From Deltaproteobacteria bacterium (GTDB taxonomy: Bacteria; Desulfobacterota; Desulfobacteria; Desulfobacterales; SpSt-501): DNA of 64,000 nucleotides. Where the stretch lies: positions 19,675 through 83,674 of the forward strand of contig JACRCN010000045.1 in assembly GCA_016219005.1 (NCBI GenBank), in the 5' to 3' direction. The notes under the pieces are model-generated. The model was not told the DNA's origin, did no database searches, and was given only the letters and a program-made list of their open reading frames with translations. The position numbers were made by a program, and so were the translations under genes. Shown here one piece after another: positions 8,446 through 16,704 of the stretch. Position 1 is the stretch's first letter, and every line of letters starts with the position of its first letter.

Positions 8446-9351
8446 GTGAAGACATCAACCCTCACGTCCGACGCCCTGCTGCTGTTGACCGCCACCATCT
8501 GGGGATTCGCCTTCGTGGCCCAGCGGGCGGGGATGGATTACGTAGGTCCGTTCACCTACAACGGCGTGCGGTTTGCCCTGGGCTGTCTGTCGCTGGCGCC
8601 GCTGCTGCCGGGCAGCCGGCACGCGGCGGTGGGAGCGGCGCTGCCGCCGGCGGGGCGACGCCTGTTCCTGGTCGGCGGCGGAGCCCTGGGGATCGTGCTC
8701 TTCATCGCCGCCTCGCTCCAGCAGGTGGCCCTGCTCTACACCACGGCCGGCAAGGCCGGCTTCATCACCGGGCTCTATGTGGTGATCGTCCCCCTGTGCG
8801 GCCTGTTCTGGGGGAGGCGGCCGGGCGTCGGCACGGTCATCGGCGCCCTGCTGGCGGCCGTGGGTCTGTACTTGCTCTCCGTCACCGCGTCGGTCGAAAT
8901 GGAGTTCGGCGACGGGTTGGTGCTGGTCAGCGCGTTTTTCTGGGCCGCCCAGGTATTGCTGGTTGCCTGGCTCTCGCCGCGCGTCAACCCGGTCCGACTG
9001 GCCTTTTACCAGTTTGCGGTGTGCTCGCTCCTGAGCCTGGCCGCGGCCTTCTGCTTCGAAGCCGTTTCCTGGAGCGGCATCCGCGCGGCCGCCTTGCCGA
9101 TCCTGTACGGCGGGATCCTCTCGGTGGGAGTGGCCTACACGCTGCAGGTGGTGGCCCAGCGCGACGCCCACCCGGCGCACGCCTCGATCCTGATGAGCCT
9201 TGAGGCGGTCTTTGCCGCCTTGGGCGGCTGGCTGGTTCTGGACGAGCGCATGAACCTGCGGGGGCTTCTGGGCTGTGGACTCATGCTGACGGGGATGGTG
9301 GTGTCGCAGGTGTGGGGGCTGAGGCTTCGGAGATCGGGTGGCGGGGGTTGA
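8446..9351 (+). CDS. EamA/DMT family transporter (second of a tandem pair)
   Basis: A 301-residue, ten-helix EamA transporter starting at GTG. Helix 1 has LTATIWGFAFVAQRAGMDYVG, and LYVVIVPLCGLFWGRRPG together with the later VAYTLQVVAQRDAHPAHASI are characteristic of the DMT subgroup. It is clearly a paralogue rather than a copy of the gene before it, as identity is limited to family motifs. Its stop codon overlaps the ATG of the methyltransferase (TGATG), so translation is likely coupled. Polar residues are few, and the exported or imported compound is unknown. Confidence 0.88.
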   Translation: MKTSTLTSDALLLLTATIWGFAFVAQRAGMDYVGPFTYNGVRFALGCLSLAPLLPGSRHAAVGAALPPAGRRLFLVGGGALGIVLFIAASLQQVALLYTTAGKAGFITGLYVVIVPLCGLFWGRRPGVGTVIGALLAAVGLYLLSVTASVEMEFGDGLVLVSAFFWAAQVLLVAWLSPRVNPVRLAFYQFAVCSLLSLAAAFCFEAVSWSGIRAAALPILYGGILSVGVAYTLQVVAQRDAHPAHASILMSLEAVFAALGGWLVLDERMNLRGLLGCGLMLTGMVVSQVWGLRLRRSGGGG

Positions 9352-10145
9352 TGATGGATGGTTCAAACATCGATCCGGAGGAACTGGCCAAGTTCGAGGC
9401 GCTGGCGCCGATCTGGTGGGACCGCCGGGGAGCGTTCAAGGCCCTGCACGACATCAACGGCCTGCGGGTCGGCTACATCCACGCACGGGCACCGCTCACC
9501 GGCCGGCGGGTCCTCGACGTCGGCTGCGGCGGCGGGATCCTCTCCGAGGCCATGGCCGCCCTGGGCGGCGCAGTCACGGGCATCGACGCCGCGCAGGCCC
9601 CCCTGGCGGTCGCGAGACTCCACCTGAAAGGGTCCGGCCTGCAGGTGGATTACCGGATTGCGACGGCGGAGCAGTTTGCGGAGACCCACCCGGAAGGATT
9701 CGATGTGGTCGCGTGCCTTGAGCTTTTAGAGCACGTACCGGACCCCGCGGCCATTGTGAGGGCTTGCGCCCGGCTGGTCAAACCCGGCGGTGACGTCTTT
9801 TTCGCCACCCTCAACCGCAATCCCAAGTCGTTTCTGTTCGCCATCATCGGAGCAGAGGTCGTTCTGCGCCTCGTGAAACGAGGCACCCATTCCTACCGCC
9901 GGTTCATCAAGCCCTCCGAGCTCCGGAAATGGTGCCACGCCGGCGGGCTTGCGCTCCAGGATCTGCGCGGGTTGAACTACAACCCGTTTCGGAAGACATA
10001 TTCGCTCGGCGGGAACACGCACGTCAATTATCTCATGCATTTCCGCAAGCAGCCTTTCCAGGGTGTTAGAACCGTTTCAAAGTGTCGTCCGGCGCATCTC
10101 CGTCCTGCCGCAGCGGGAGACCGGTGGCGACGCCATCCAACTTGA
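9351..10145 (+). CDS. ubiG: UbiG-like SAM-dependent O-methyltransferase
   Basis: This matches UbiG, which performs the two O-methylations of ubiquinone synthesis. The N-terminal FEALAPIWWDRRGAFKALHD and INGLRVGYI are UbiG-specific, SAM motif I is VLDVGCGGG (about residues 54-62), and CLELLEHVPDP matches the family's C-(M/L)-E-(M/L)-L-E-H-V-P-D-P block. The C-terminal NYNPFRKTYSLG and VNYLMHF also fit. Oddities are an added basic tail of about 30 residues and the absence of any other quinone gene nearby. The start at 9351 overlaps the transporter stop. A related methyltransferase on another phenolic substrate is the alternative. Confidence 0.8.
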   Translation: MMDGSNIDPEELAKFEALAPIWWDRRGAFKALHDINGLRVGYIHARAPLTGRRVLDVGCGGGILSEAMAALGGAVTGIDAAQAPLAVARLHLKGSGLQVDYRIATAEQFAETHPEGFDVVACLELLEHVPDPAAIVRACARLVKPGGDVFFATLNRNPKSFLFAIIGAEVVLRLVKRGTHSYRRFIKPSELRKWCHAGGLALQDLRGLNYNPFRKTYSLGGNTHVNYLMHFRKQPFQGVRTVSKCRPAHLRPAAAGDRWRRHPT

Positions 10146-10247
10146 CGCCGCATGGGCAATAAAATATCATTATCCCAACCCGGACGAACCGAAACCAAAT
10201 TCGAAGTTTTTGGAACTTTAAATTCTTGCCATTATGCAAGGAATTTT

Positions 10248-10310
10248 ATGTGTAAGGGATTATGGCGAGGGCAGGCCGCCCCGGAACGGGTGAGGCGAAG
10301 GACTCCATGA
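10248..10310 (+). CDS. Possible 20-codon leader peptide
   Basis: ATG at 10248 has AAGGA six bases upstream and reads MCKGLWRGQAAPERVRRRTP before TGA at 10308-10310. That stop overlaps the ATG of the downstream transporter at 10307 (ATGA), a standard coupling arrangement. The peptide is short, Arg-rich and unrecognised, so a chance frame is possible. Confidence 0.35.
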   Translation: MCKGLWRGQAAPERVRRRTP

Positions 10311-11443
10311 GACAGGAAAGCTTCAACAAGGCCTTTGTATTGTTGCTGCTGTCGTTCATCTCCGCCATATTTCTGGCGATGATCTGGCAATTTCTGATGA
10401 CCCTCGTCATGGCGGGGATTTTTTCGGCCCTTTTCCACCCTCTGTACCGCAGGCTGCGACGCGGGTTCGGCGGCCGCAGCAGCCTGGCCGCGGGGACTAC
10501 GTTGTTTCTGATCATTTTTCTGGTCCTGCTGCCGCTGGCGGGTTTCCTGGGGCTGGTTACCTCCGAGGCCCTGAAGGTGGGCGAGGCTGTCAGACCCTGG
10601 ATCCAGAAGCAGATCTCCGAACCTGCGGCTTTCTCCGACCTGCTGGAAAAGATCCCCTTTTATGAACACCTCATCCCTTACAAGCAGGCCATTCTGACCA
10701 AGGCGGGTGAGATGGTGGGCCGTCTCAGCAGTTACCTGATCAACAGCCTTTCCTCGGTCACGGTCATGACGGCCCAATTTCTTTTCCTGGCGTTCATCCT
10801 GCTGTACACCATGTTTTTCTTCTTCGTGGACGGTGAGAGCATCCTGGAACGGATTCTGCATTATCTTCCGTTGCCGCCGGAGGATGAAGCGCGCATGCTC
10901 GACCGGTTCACCTCGGTGACCCGCGCCACGTTGAAAGGGATGGCCGTCATCGGCATCCTGCAGGGGGGGCTTGCCGGCGCGGCGTTTGCCGCCGTCGGCA
11001 TCCCGAGCGCTGTTTTCTGGGGCACGGTCATGATCGTGATGTCGATCATCCCCGGCATCGGCACGGCCATCGTCTGGGGGCCGGCGGCCATCATCCTGGC
11101 CATGGGCGGACACTACACCGAGGCGGCCGTGCTGGGGGGGACCTGCGCCGTGGCCGTCGGGAGCGTCGACAACTTCCTGCGACCGCGCCTGGTGGGCAAA
11201 GACACGAAGATGCACGAGCTCATGGTGTTCTTCGGCACGCTGGGCGGGATCATGATGTTCGGCGTGGCCGGGATCATCATCGGGCCGATCGTGGCCGCAC
11301 TCTTGGTTACCGTGTGGGAGATTTACGGTGTGGCGTTCCAGGAGGTGTTGCCGCGGCCAGGCGCCCCCTCATCCGGGAATCAGCCGGAAGAGGATCAACG
11401 GATCCTGCTCGCCCGGGAAGATCAGAAATCCAGGCGGGTTTGA
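10307..11443 (+). CDS. AI-2E/PerM family membrane protein
   Basis: A 378-residue inner-membrane protein of the AI-2E transporter (PerM/YdiK/TqsA) family. There are paired N-terminal helices (residues 7-45), a helix near 60-80, a soluble amphipathic segment, then five more helices. The conserved FFFVDGESI, IPGIGTAIVWGPAAI and GSVDNFLRPRLVG blocks are present. Members act as putative exporters of small molecules or as Na+/H+ antiporters; the substrate here cannot be assigned. ATG 10307 was preferred over 10262 because the earlier ribosome-like site is only two or three bases from its ATG and because 10307 overlaps a small upstream frame. The tail is Arg/Glu-rich and cytoplasmic. Confidence 0.88.
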   Translation: MRQESFNKAFVLLLLSFISAIFLAMIWQFLMTLVMAGIFSALFHPLYRRLRRGFGGRSSLAAGTTLFLIIFLVLLPLAGFLGLVTSEALKVGEAVRPWIQKQISEPAAFSDLLEKIPFYEHLIPYKQAILTKAGEMVGRLSSYLINSLSSVTVMTAQFLFLAFILLYTMFFFFVDGESILERILHYLPLPPEDEARMLDRFTSVTRATLKGMAVIGILQGGLAGAAFAAVGIPSAVFWGTVMIVMSIIPGIGTAIVWGPAAIILAMGGHYTEAAVLGGTCAVAVGSVDNFLRPRLVGKDTKMHELMVFFGTLGGIMMFGVAGIIIGPIVAALLVTVWEIYGVAFQEVLPRPGAPSSGNQPEEDQRILLAREDQKSRRV

Positions 11444-11461
11444 CGAGCCGGCCCATTGGCA

Positions 11462-12073
11462 TTAAGGCGCTTTGCGAGCGCTGGCTATCCCGGCGGCGAT
11501 CTCCCGGCTCAACTGGCCAATCGCCCGGCTCTGGGCGCTCACCAGATCCGGATACCCCTGGCCGCTGACCGGCTCCTCGATCACGGACTGATTCACCGCA
11601 ATCGTCATTTTCCCTTTCTGTTCCTTGAGGGTCCAGACCGCGTTCAGCCAGACGCTGCCCCCGGGCAGGCCGTCAAACCGGTTGATGTTCACGACCACCC
11701 GGTAGTCCGGGTCGATGGCCATGTCGTCGGTGGTGACGGCCGCACGCGCACCGGCCAGAAGGGCATTGAGATTGACCACCAGCACCCGCTTGGTCTCATC
11801 CGCCAGCGTCCCTGCCCATTTGTGAATATCCGAAAAGCCGATTTGGTGGTCGCTTGTGCGGGTGGCGATCTGCGGCCGCTGGAGCAGGTCCGGATTAATC
11901 ACCGGTCCGACGGCCACGGTGAACGTGGGAACCGAAGCCGCCTTGACTTCCGGGGGCTGCAGCGGGGCCAGGGTGTAATATCGGGAGGACGGGCTTGTTG
12001 CACATCCGCCGAGCACGAGCCCCAGCATTCCAAAACTCAATGCGATTTTGACAAGACATCTCACCGCGTTCAT
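11462..12073 (-). CDS. pqiC: PqiC-like outer-membrane-associated lipoprotein
   Basis: A 203-residue lipoprotein: signal peptide with lipobox LGGC (Cys24), then the ABC-type transport auxiliary domain with SRYYTLAPL, VAVGPVINPDLLQRPQIATR and DYRVVVNINRF. PqiC anchors the periplasmic PqiB tunnel at the outer membrane in phospholipid transport and envelope defence. The start overlaps the pqiB stop by four bases, so it is translationally coupled as the last gene of the operon. Size and motif order are normal for the family. Confidence 0.88.
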   Translation of the reverse strand: MNAVRCLVKIALSFGMLGLVLGGCATSPSSRYYTLAPLQPPEVKAASVPTFTVAVGPVINPDLLQRPQIATRTSDHQIGFSDIHKWAGTLADETKRVLVVNLNALLAGARAAVTTDDMAIDPDYRVVVNINRFDGLPGGSVWLNAVWTLKEQKGKMTIAVNQSVIEEPVSGQGYPDLVSAQSRAIGQLSREIAAGIASARKAP

Positions 12074-13767
12074 TTTTCAGATCCTTTCCCTCTCACGAGC
12101 GATTCCGGATGAGCTTCGAGGAATTCCGCCAGCACCCGCAGGGCGCGCGCGGCCCCGGTGATTTCGTCCAGCGCCGCTTTCACCCGGTATTGCTGGGGGG
12201 AGTCCGCTGACAGCGAGCCTTCGGCGGCGGCGAGCGCGCGCTGCGCCTGCTGCAGAGCGGCCGTGACCTCGGGGGTCGTACGCGTACGGAGCTCGGCCGT
12301 CAGCGACTGGAGCTCCTTGACGGCGGCGTTCAGGGACTTCACGGTTTCAAGCAGCTCCGGTGAATTGGTGATGCGCTTGGCGCCCTGCATGGTGTCCCGC
12401 AGGTCGTTTCCGATTTGATCGATGGGAACCTTTTCGAGCTTGGTGACTATTTGACCGAGCTTCGAGCCGAGTTCCTCGATCTGGGTCGGCATGGTCGGGA
12501 TGCTGGGGTAGGCTCCTTCGTGGCCGACCTTGGTGGGTGGCAGACCCGGGAAAAAGTCCAGGGCCACAAACTGCTGGCCGGTGACGAGGCTGCCGGACCG
12601 GAGCTGGGCGCGCAGGCCTTTTTCCACGAGATGCTCCAGGAGCGTATGGGCTTCCCCCGTCGTTGTTAGACCTTCCCCCGTCCGACTTTCCGTCCCTCTG
12701 GTGTATATCCGGCCGGGCTCGATGACGATGATCACCGGGATGTCAAACGTCATTTTTTTTATGTCGTATTCCAGCTTGATATCTACCACATGACCGATCA
12801 GTATCCCCCGGAATTCCACCGGTGCTCCAAGGGAAAGGCCGCGAACCGAGGTGGTGAAATGCAGGAGGTAGTAGCGTTTGGTGACGTAGGTCTTTTCCCG
12901 CGCGGCTTCCCGGCTGGGGTAGAGCGTGAAAGGCTCGTCTTCCACTGCGGCCGGCTCCGTGGGGGCCCCGAAGGTTTCGATGACGTCGAAGGCAAGCCCG
13001 CCGACCAGCATCGAGACGAACGACTCGGTGTCGACCTGGATGCCCTGCGCGTCCAATTTTACATCGATGCCGCTAGCGTTCCAGAAACGCGAGTTCTTGC
13101 GCACAAACGATGGGTAAGGGTCCTTGATGAAAATCTTGAACGTCACGCTGGAGCCATCCGGGGCCATGTTGTATGCGGCCACGCGGCCGACTTCGAGCTG
13201 CCGGTAATACACTGGCGAGCCGATGTCGAGCGAGCCTTTCCGTTCCGCCACCAGGGTGAAGTGGCGGCCCTTCTCCCAGGTCGTCACGATGGGGGGGTCC
13301 TCGAGCCCCGCAAAGTGACGGGCCGGTTTGCCGGGCTTGCCGGGGTCGATGTCGATGTAGGCGCCTGAGAAGACCGTGCCCAGGCCCGTCACGGAGCTCG
13401 CGCTCACCCGGGCGCGGACCACCCAGAAGCGTGAATCCTCGGAAAGATAGGCATCCGCTTCTCTGACGAGCTGGGCTTTCACGATCACTTGGGTCAGATC
13501 CTTGCTGAGGGAGATCTCCTCAACCAGCCCGATCTCCACATCCTTGCACTTGATCTTGGTCTTGCCGGCTTCGAGCCCTTCGGCGGTATTGAAGGTAATC
13601 GTGATCTCCGGGCCTTTTTCTGAAATGGCCTTGTAGATCAGCCAGCCCCCGATCAGGATCGCCACCACCGGCACGAGCCACACAATGGAGACCTGGCGTT
13701 TCCCGGAGCGGATAACGGGTTCGGGCAGTTCGGAGGCATCGGGATCAGGCGGGGTATTCGCATTCAT
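12070..13767 (-). CDS. pqiB: PqiB-like MCE protein, periplasmic lipid tunnel
   Basis: A 565-residue single-pass protein with a cytoplasmic N-terminus, one membrane helix (about residues 27-47, VSIVWLVPVVAILIGGWLIY) and three MCE domains (about 52-145, 165-225 and 290-400). A long helical C-terminus (about 430-560) would form the needle-like tunnel seen in PqiB. The second MCE unit carries YYRQLEVGRV and the third VEFRGILIGHVVDI. MCE rings stack across the periplasm to move phospholipids between membranes. It overlaps the upstream pqiA gene by 23 bases and the downstream pqiC gene by four, giving a tightly packed operon. Confidence 0.92.
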   Translation of the reverse strand: MNANTPPDPDASELPEPVIRSGKRQVSIVWLVPVVAILIGGWLIYKAISEKGPEITITFNTAEGLEAGKTKIKCKDVEIGLVEEISLSKDLTQVIVKAQLVREADAYLSEDSRFWVVRARVSASSVTGLGTVFSGAYIDIDPGKPGKPARHFAGLEDPPIVTTWEKGRHFTLVAERKGSLDIGSPVYYRQLEVGRVAAYNMAPDGSSVTFKIFIKDPYPSFVRKNSRFWNASGIDVKLDAQGIQVDTESFVSMLVGGLAFDVIETFGAPTEPAAVEDEPFTLYPSREAAREKTYVTKRYYLLHFTTSVRGLSLGAPVEFRGILIGHVVDIKLEYDIKKMTFDIPVIIVIEPGRIYTRGTESRTGEGLTTTGEAHTLLEHLVEKGLRAQLRSGSLVTGQQFVALDFFPGLPPTKVGHEGAYPSIPTMPTQIEELGSKLGQIVTKLEKVPIDQIGNDLRDTMQGAKRITNSPELLETVKSLNAAVKELQSLTAELRTRTTPEVTAALQQAQRALAAAEGSLSADSPQQYRVKAALDEITGAARALRVLAEFLEAHPESLVRGKGSEK

Positions 13768-14398
13768 CTTGGGGCTCCTTTACGTCCCAGATTAGACGGG
13801 GGTCGAAGCTCATGGCGGCCAGCATGGTGATGACCACCACGGCGGCGAAGAACACCGCTCCCGTCTGGGCTTCGATGTTCGCCAGCGCGCCCAAATGCAC
13901 CAGGGCCACCAGGATAGTCACCACGAAGATGTCGGTCATCGACCAGCGGCCGACCGCCTCGGTGATGCGGTAGAGGCGCGTGCGGTCTTTCGGGCGCCAG
14001 GTGGACCGGCGCTGCACGGAAATCACGAGAAAGAGAAGCATGAAGAGCTTCAGCACGGGGACGAAAATGCTGGCGATGAAGATGACCAGCGCGATCGGCC
14101 ACATGCCGGTTTGGACAAAGTAGATGACGCCGCTCATGATGGTGTCCGACTGGGTCATGCCCAGGGAGGTGACCTTGGTAATGGGCAGCACATTGGCGGG
14201 AACGTAGAGGACGAAGGCCGCGATCACCAGCGCCCAGGTGCGGGCGATGCTGTTGGGCTTGCGGGAATGCAAGGCAGCGCCGCAGCGCGGACATTCTCCT
14301 GCCGGCCCGGCCGATGCAGGGCGCCGGCGCACGAGGAGATGGCATACCGTGCAGCTCACCAGGGATGCGGTCTGGGCCGTCCGGGCGACGGGCCTCAT
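13745..14398 (-). CDS. pqiA: PqiA-like membrane protein, second copy
   Basis: A 217-residue inner-membrane protein with a rubredoxin-like zinc element (CTVCHLL near residue 16 and CPRCG near residue 36) followed by four helices, the layout of one PqiA half. The core has VPANVLPITKVTSLG, a strongly conserved PqiA block. Its ATG overlaps the TGA of the preceding pqiA half (ATGA). The same frame stays open much further upstream, but that extension lies inside the other pqiA gene and should be ignored. In E. coli both halves are one protein; here they are two genes, as in several deltaproteobacteria. Confidence 0.88.
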   Translation of the reverse strand: MRPVARTAQTASLVSCTVCHLLVRRRPASAGPAGECPRCGAALHSRKPNSIARTWALVIAAFVLYVPANVLPITKVTSLGMTQSDTIMSGVIYFVQTGMWPIALVIFIASIFVPVLKLFMLLFLVISVQRRSTWRPKDRTRLYRITEAVGRWSMTDIFVVTILVALVHLGALANIEAQTGAVFFAAVVVITMLAAMSFDPRLIWDVKEPQDECEYPA

Positions 14399-15003
14399 TG
14401 GGGTTCCTCCCAACGCTCCCAGACCACGTGCGGGTCCAGAGATGCCATGCAGGCCGCCAGAACGAAAATGAGCGCCATGAAGCAGAAGGCGGCAATACCC
14501 GGGATGATCTGCGCCATCTTGGCCAGCTTCACGACGGAGACGAGAATCCCCAGCATGAACACCTCCATCATGCTCCAGGGCTCGATCGTGCGCAACCAGC
14601 GGAAGACCTGGAACATTCCGGGCGCCCGGCGGTTGAGCTTCAGCGGCAGCAGGATGTAAACCAGCACCAGGAGTTGTGCCAGCGGGGCGAGGACGGTCGT
14701 GATGAACACCAGGACCGCAACCCCCTGCATTTCCTGCGTGTACAGCTGCCGGATCCCGGTCAGGAGCAGTGTCTCGCGCGCCTGGCCCTGGATTTTGAAC
14801 CCAAGAAACGGGAAGCTGTTGGCCAGCGCGAGCAGGACCAGCCCGGTGACGGCGAGAGCCAGCGCCCGCTCCAGGCCGTTGCGCTTCGGCCGGGCGAGCG
14901 CGGCCCCGCAACGGCAGCAAGTCGCCCGCATGCCGTCGGCAACCGCGGGCAGCCGGTGCAGCAGATCGCAGTCGTGGCATGCCATGATGTGGCCGGCAGT
15001 CAT
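14395..15003 (-). CDS. pqiA: PqiA-like membrane protein, first copy
   Basis: A 202-residue inner-membrane protein. It opens with a zinc-ribbon-like element (CHDCDLL near residue 9 and CCRCG near 29), then helices LALAVTGLVLLALANSFPFL, VLVFITTVLAPLAQLLVLVY and two more, ending in DPHVVWERWEEPQ. It is the first gene of the pqiA-pqiA-pqiB-pqiC operon. ATG 15003 was chosen for its AAAGGAC site eight bases upstream; ATG 15033 lacks one. PqiA proteins are thought to pass lipids to or from the PqiB tunnel. Confidence 0.88.
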   Translation of the reverse strand: MTAGHIMACHDCDLLHRLPAVADGMRATCCRCGAALARPKRNGLERALALAVTGLVLLALANSFPFLGFKIQGQARETLLLTGIRQLYTQEMQGVAVLVFITTVLAPLAQLLVLVYILLPLKLNRRAPGMFQVFRWLRTIEPWSMMEVFMLGILVSVVKLAKMAQIIPGIAAFCFMALIFVLAACMASLDPHVVWERWEEPQ

Positions 15004-15212
15004 CTTCTTTGTCCTTTCCCTATTCAATCTCATAGCATGCCACCCGCGGCGTCTGCAAGAGCCTCAGCCCGCGGACCGGGTTGAAATGCCGGATCGGGTG
15101 GTTAGTTTCAGCTTGTCGTGCACGCGGTTCGTGGATCGTCAGGCTTGCCGGGGCGGTCTCGACTCCGCAAGCGTTCCCTTAACGGATTCGGAAGTCTCAA
15201 GGAAGGATGCTC

Positions 15213-15413
15213 ATGGCCTATTTGGATAGGACGCAAGAAGGTTGGGAATCTTTCATGACCGTAGCGGAAGCCGCTCGCTATTTGGGCGTCGGCCGCAAGG
15301 TCGTCTATCAGTTGATCGAGTTTGAACGCATCCGGGCCGTCCGCAGCGGCCGGATCCTGTGGGTGGACAAGGGCAGCCTGGATGAATTTCAGCGCTCGGG
15401 GCAAATGGCTTGA
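15213..15413 (+). CDS. Small excisionase-type helix-turn-helix protein
   Basis: A 66-residue DNA-binding protein with the MerR/excisionase-like fold: FMTVAEAARYLGVGRKVVYQLIEF is the helix-turn-helix and RAVRSGRILWVDKGSLDEF the wing. These proteins (helix-turn-helix 17 family) bind DNA in phage, mobile-element or transcription contexts. Here there is no integrase next to it, so it is an orphan. AAGGAAGG ends six bases before ATG 15213; the ATG at 15207 directly abuts that site and is less likely. It is flanked by the pqi operon and a PHP gene, both on the other strand. Confidence 0.8.
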   Translation: MAYLDRTQEGWESFMTVAEAARYLGVGRKVVYQLIEFERIRAVRSGRILWVDKGSLDEFQRSGQMA

Positions 15414-15478
15414 GGAGGAGGAGGGAAGCCGAGCGCTCAACGCTGAAAACTGACGCGAGGGAAGGAGGACCAGCCTGT

Positions 15479-16399
15479 CTATGCGCGTCCGTTCTTGCGG
15501 CGGTGCTCCTGGATGCGTTCGTTCAGATTGCGCTTCACGTGTTCCGTGATCCGCCGCGAGGTGGTGTTGAGGTAGCGCAGGTTTTTCTGGACCAGGTCCG
15601 GGTAGTGCCGCATGCTCGACCGCAGCTTGGCCCCGCTTGAGGTCATCTTGCGAATGATGTCGATCTCCTTGCCGATGACCCGGACCTTGCGGCGCCTGAC
15701 GGCATCTAGAAAGGACCGGCGCCTCCAGGCGCAGTCGGCGACCGTGACCACCCGCCCCATCTGCACCAGGCGATGGCCGTCGCTGCCGCCCGTGATGCTT
15801 TTGTTCAGGTTGAAGCCCAGCAAGGCGCTCTTCAGATTCCACTTGTTGAGGTTCTCCGAGTTGATGGCCTCCACCCCGTCCGCCAGGCCGAGGATGCGTT
15901 CGAAATGCTCGCCGGCGAAGTAAGGGTTGTGGATTCCGGTGTAGGTCCCGCAGTAAGGGTGGGGGAAGATGATCACCGTCTCGAAGCGACGGGCCCGGCG
16001 GATGATGTCTTCCATCTCCAGCGCGAGCGAAGACATGATCTCGGCCCCCATGAACGGCTGGACGTCGCGGCTGTAGAACTTCAGCAGGCTCCGGATGTCG
16101 TAGAAGTAAACGAGCAGGTGGGTGCCTTCATAGGATGTCAGCTCTATGCCGGGGATGCTGAATACCTCCTTGAACCGGTCGATTTCAACCGCGCCATGGA
16201 TGGAGTTGTGGTCGGTTACGGCGATCCCGATGCCCAGTTCCGCGGCCCGGCGGGCGATGGCGTCGATGGGGTCGTGCCCGTCGGAGAGGTTACTGTGGAA
16301 ATGCATATCCACTACCGCGCCGTGCCGCGTCAGTTCTTCCAGATCGGGTCGTTCGAACACTATCCGATGGGCGTCGTTCATCTTCATCAGCAAACTCAT
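15479..16399 (-). CDS. PHP domain metal-dependent phosphoesterase
   Basis: A 306-residue cytosolic PHP-family protein, related to the trpH/YciV type. The metal-binding motifs appear in order: DMHFHSNLSDGHDP (about residues 31-44), VTDHNSIHGA (about 61-70), GIELTSYEG (about 84-92), FPHPYCGTYTG (about 145-155) and GGSDGHR (about 204-210). PHP phosphoesterases hydrolyse nucleoside bisphosphates or short oligonucleotides. The C-terminal 70 residues are highly basic and helical, suggesting contact with nucleic acid. It is monocistronic, with about 300 bases to the next minus-strand gene upstream. Confidence 0.85.
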   Translation of the reverse strand: MSLLMKMNDAHRIVFERPDLEELTRHGAVVDMHFHSNLSDGHDPIDAIARRAAELGIGIAVTDHNSIHGAVEIDRFKEVFSIPGIELTSYEGTHLLVYFYDIRSLLKFYSRDVQPFMGAEIMSSLALEMEDIIRRARRFETVIIFPHPYCGTYTGIHNPYFAGEHFERILGLADGVEAINSENLNKWNLKSALLGFNLNKSITGGSDGHRLVQMGRVVTVADCAWRRRSFLDAVRRRKVRVIGKEIDIIRKMTSSGAKLRSSMRHYPDLVQKNLRYLNTTSRRITEHVKRNLNERIQEHRRKNGRA

Positions 16400-16704
16400 T
16401 CCTCGATGCGTTTTACATGCTATCCATTAAAGATAACATCAACGCGTGGGTTTTCAACTAAAATCATACGGATCGACGGACGAAATCCTTTCGCGGGCGG
16501 CGTTGTCGGAGATGCGTCCGGCGCGAATCCGTAAGCACTCGGCCGGGTCAGCGCCGGTACGTATATCGGCGGATGCTGGAAAAACTTTAGCGGCTGCGTT
16601 GTCCCGCGATTTGAAATGCTCGCGTACTGGCGTGGTCTTGCCGCTATCTAACCGCAGGACACCTTGCTTCGCGGGTGTGATCCAAGGCTTTAAAACCGCT
16701 TCTA
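16400..16704. other. Intergenic region without a recognised gene
   Basis: This lies between the end of the fused glycosyltransferase gene and the start of the PHP gene, both on the minus strand, so it should hold the PHP promoter. An 89-codon plus-strand frame crosses it but has no ribosome site and no recognisable sequence. I see no clear hairpin or repeat. Confidence 0.4.

Noticed and set aside
13745..14980. A 411-codon minus-strand frame covering both pqiA genes
   Set aside because: Only the last 217 codons are PqiA-like in this frame; the first part is a shadow of the other pqiA gene, joined by an ATGA overlap.
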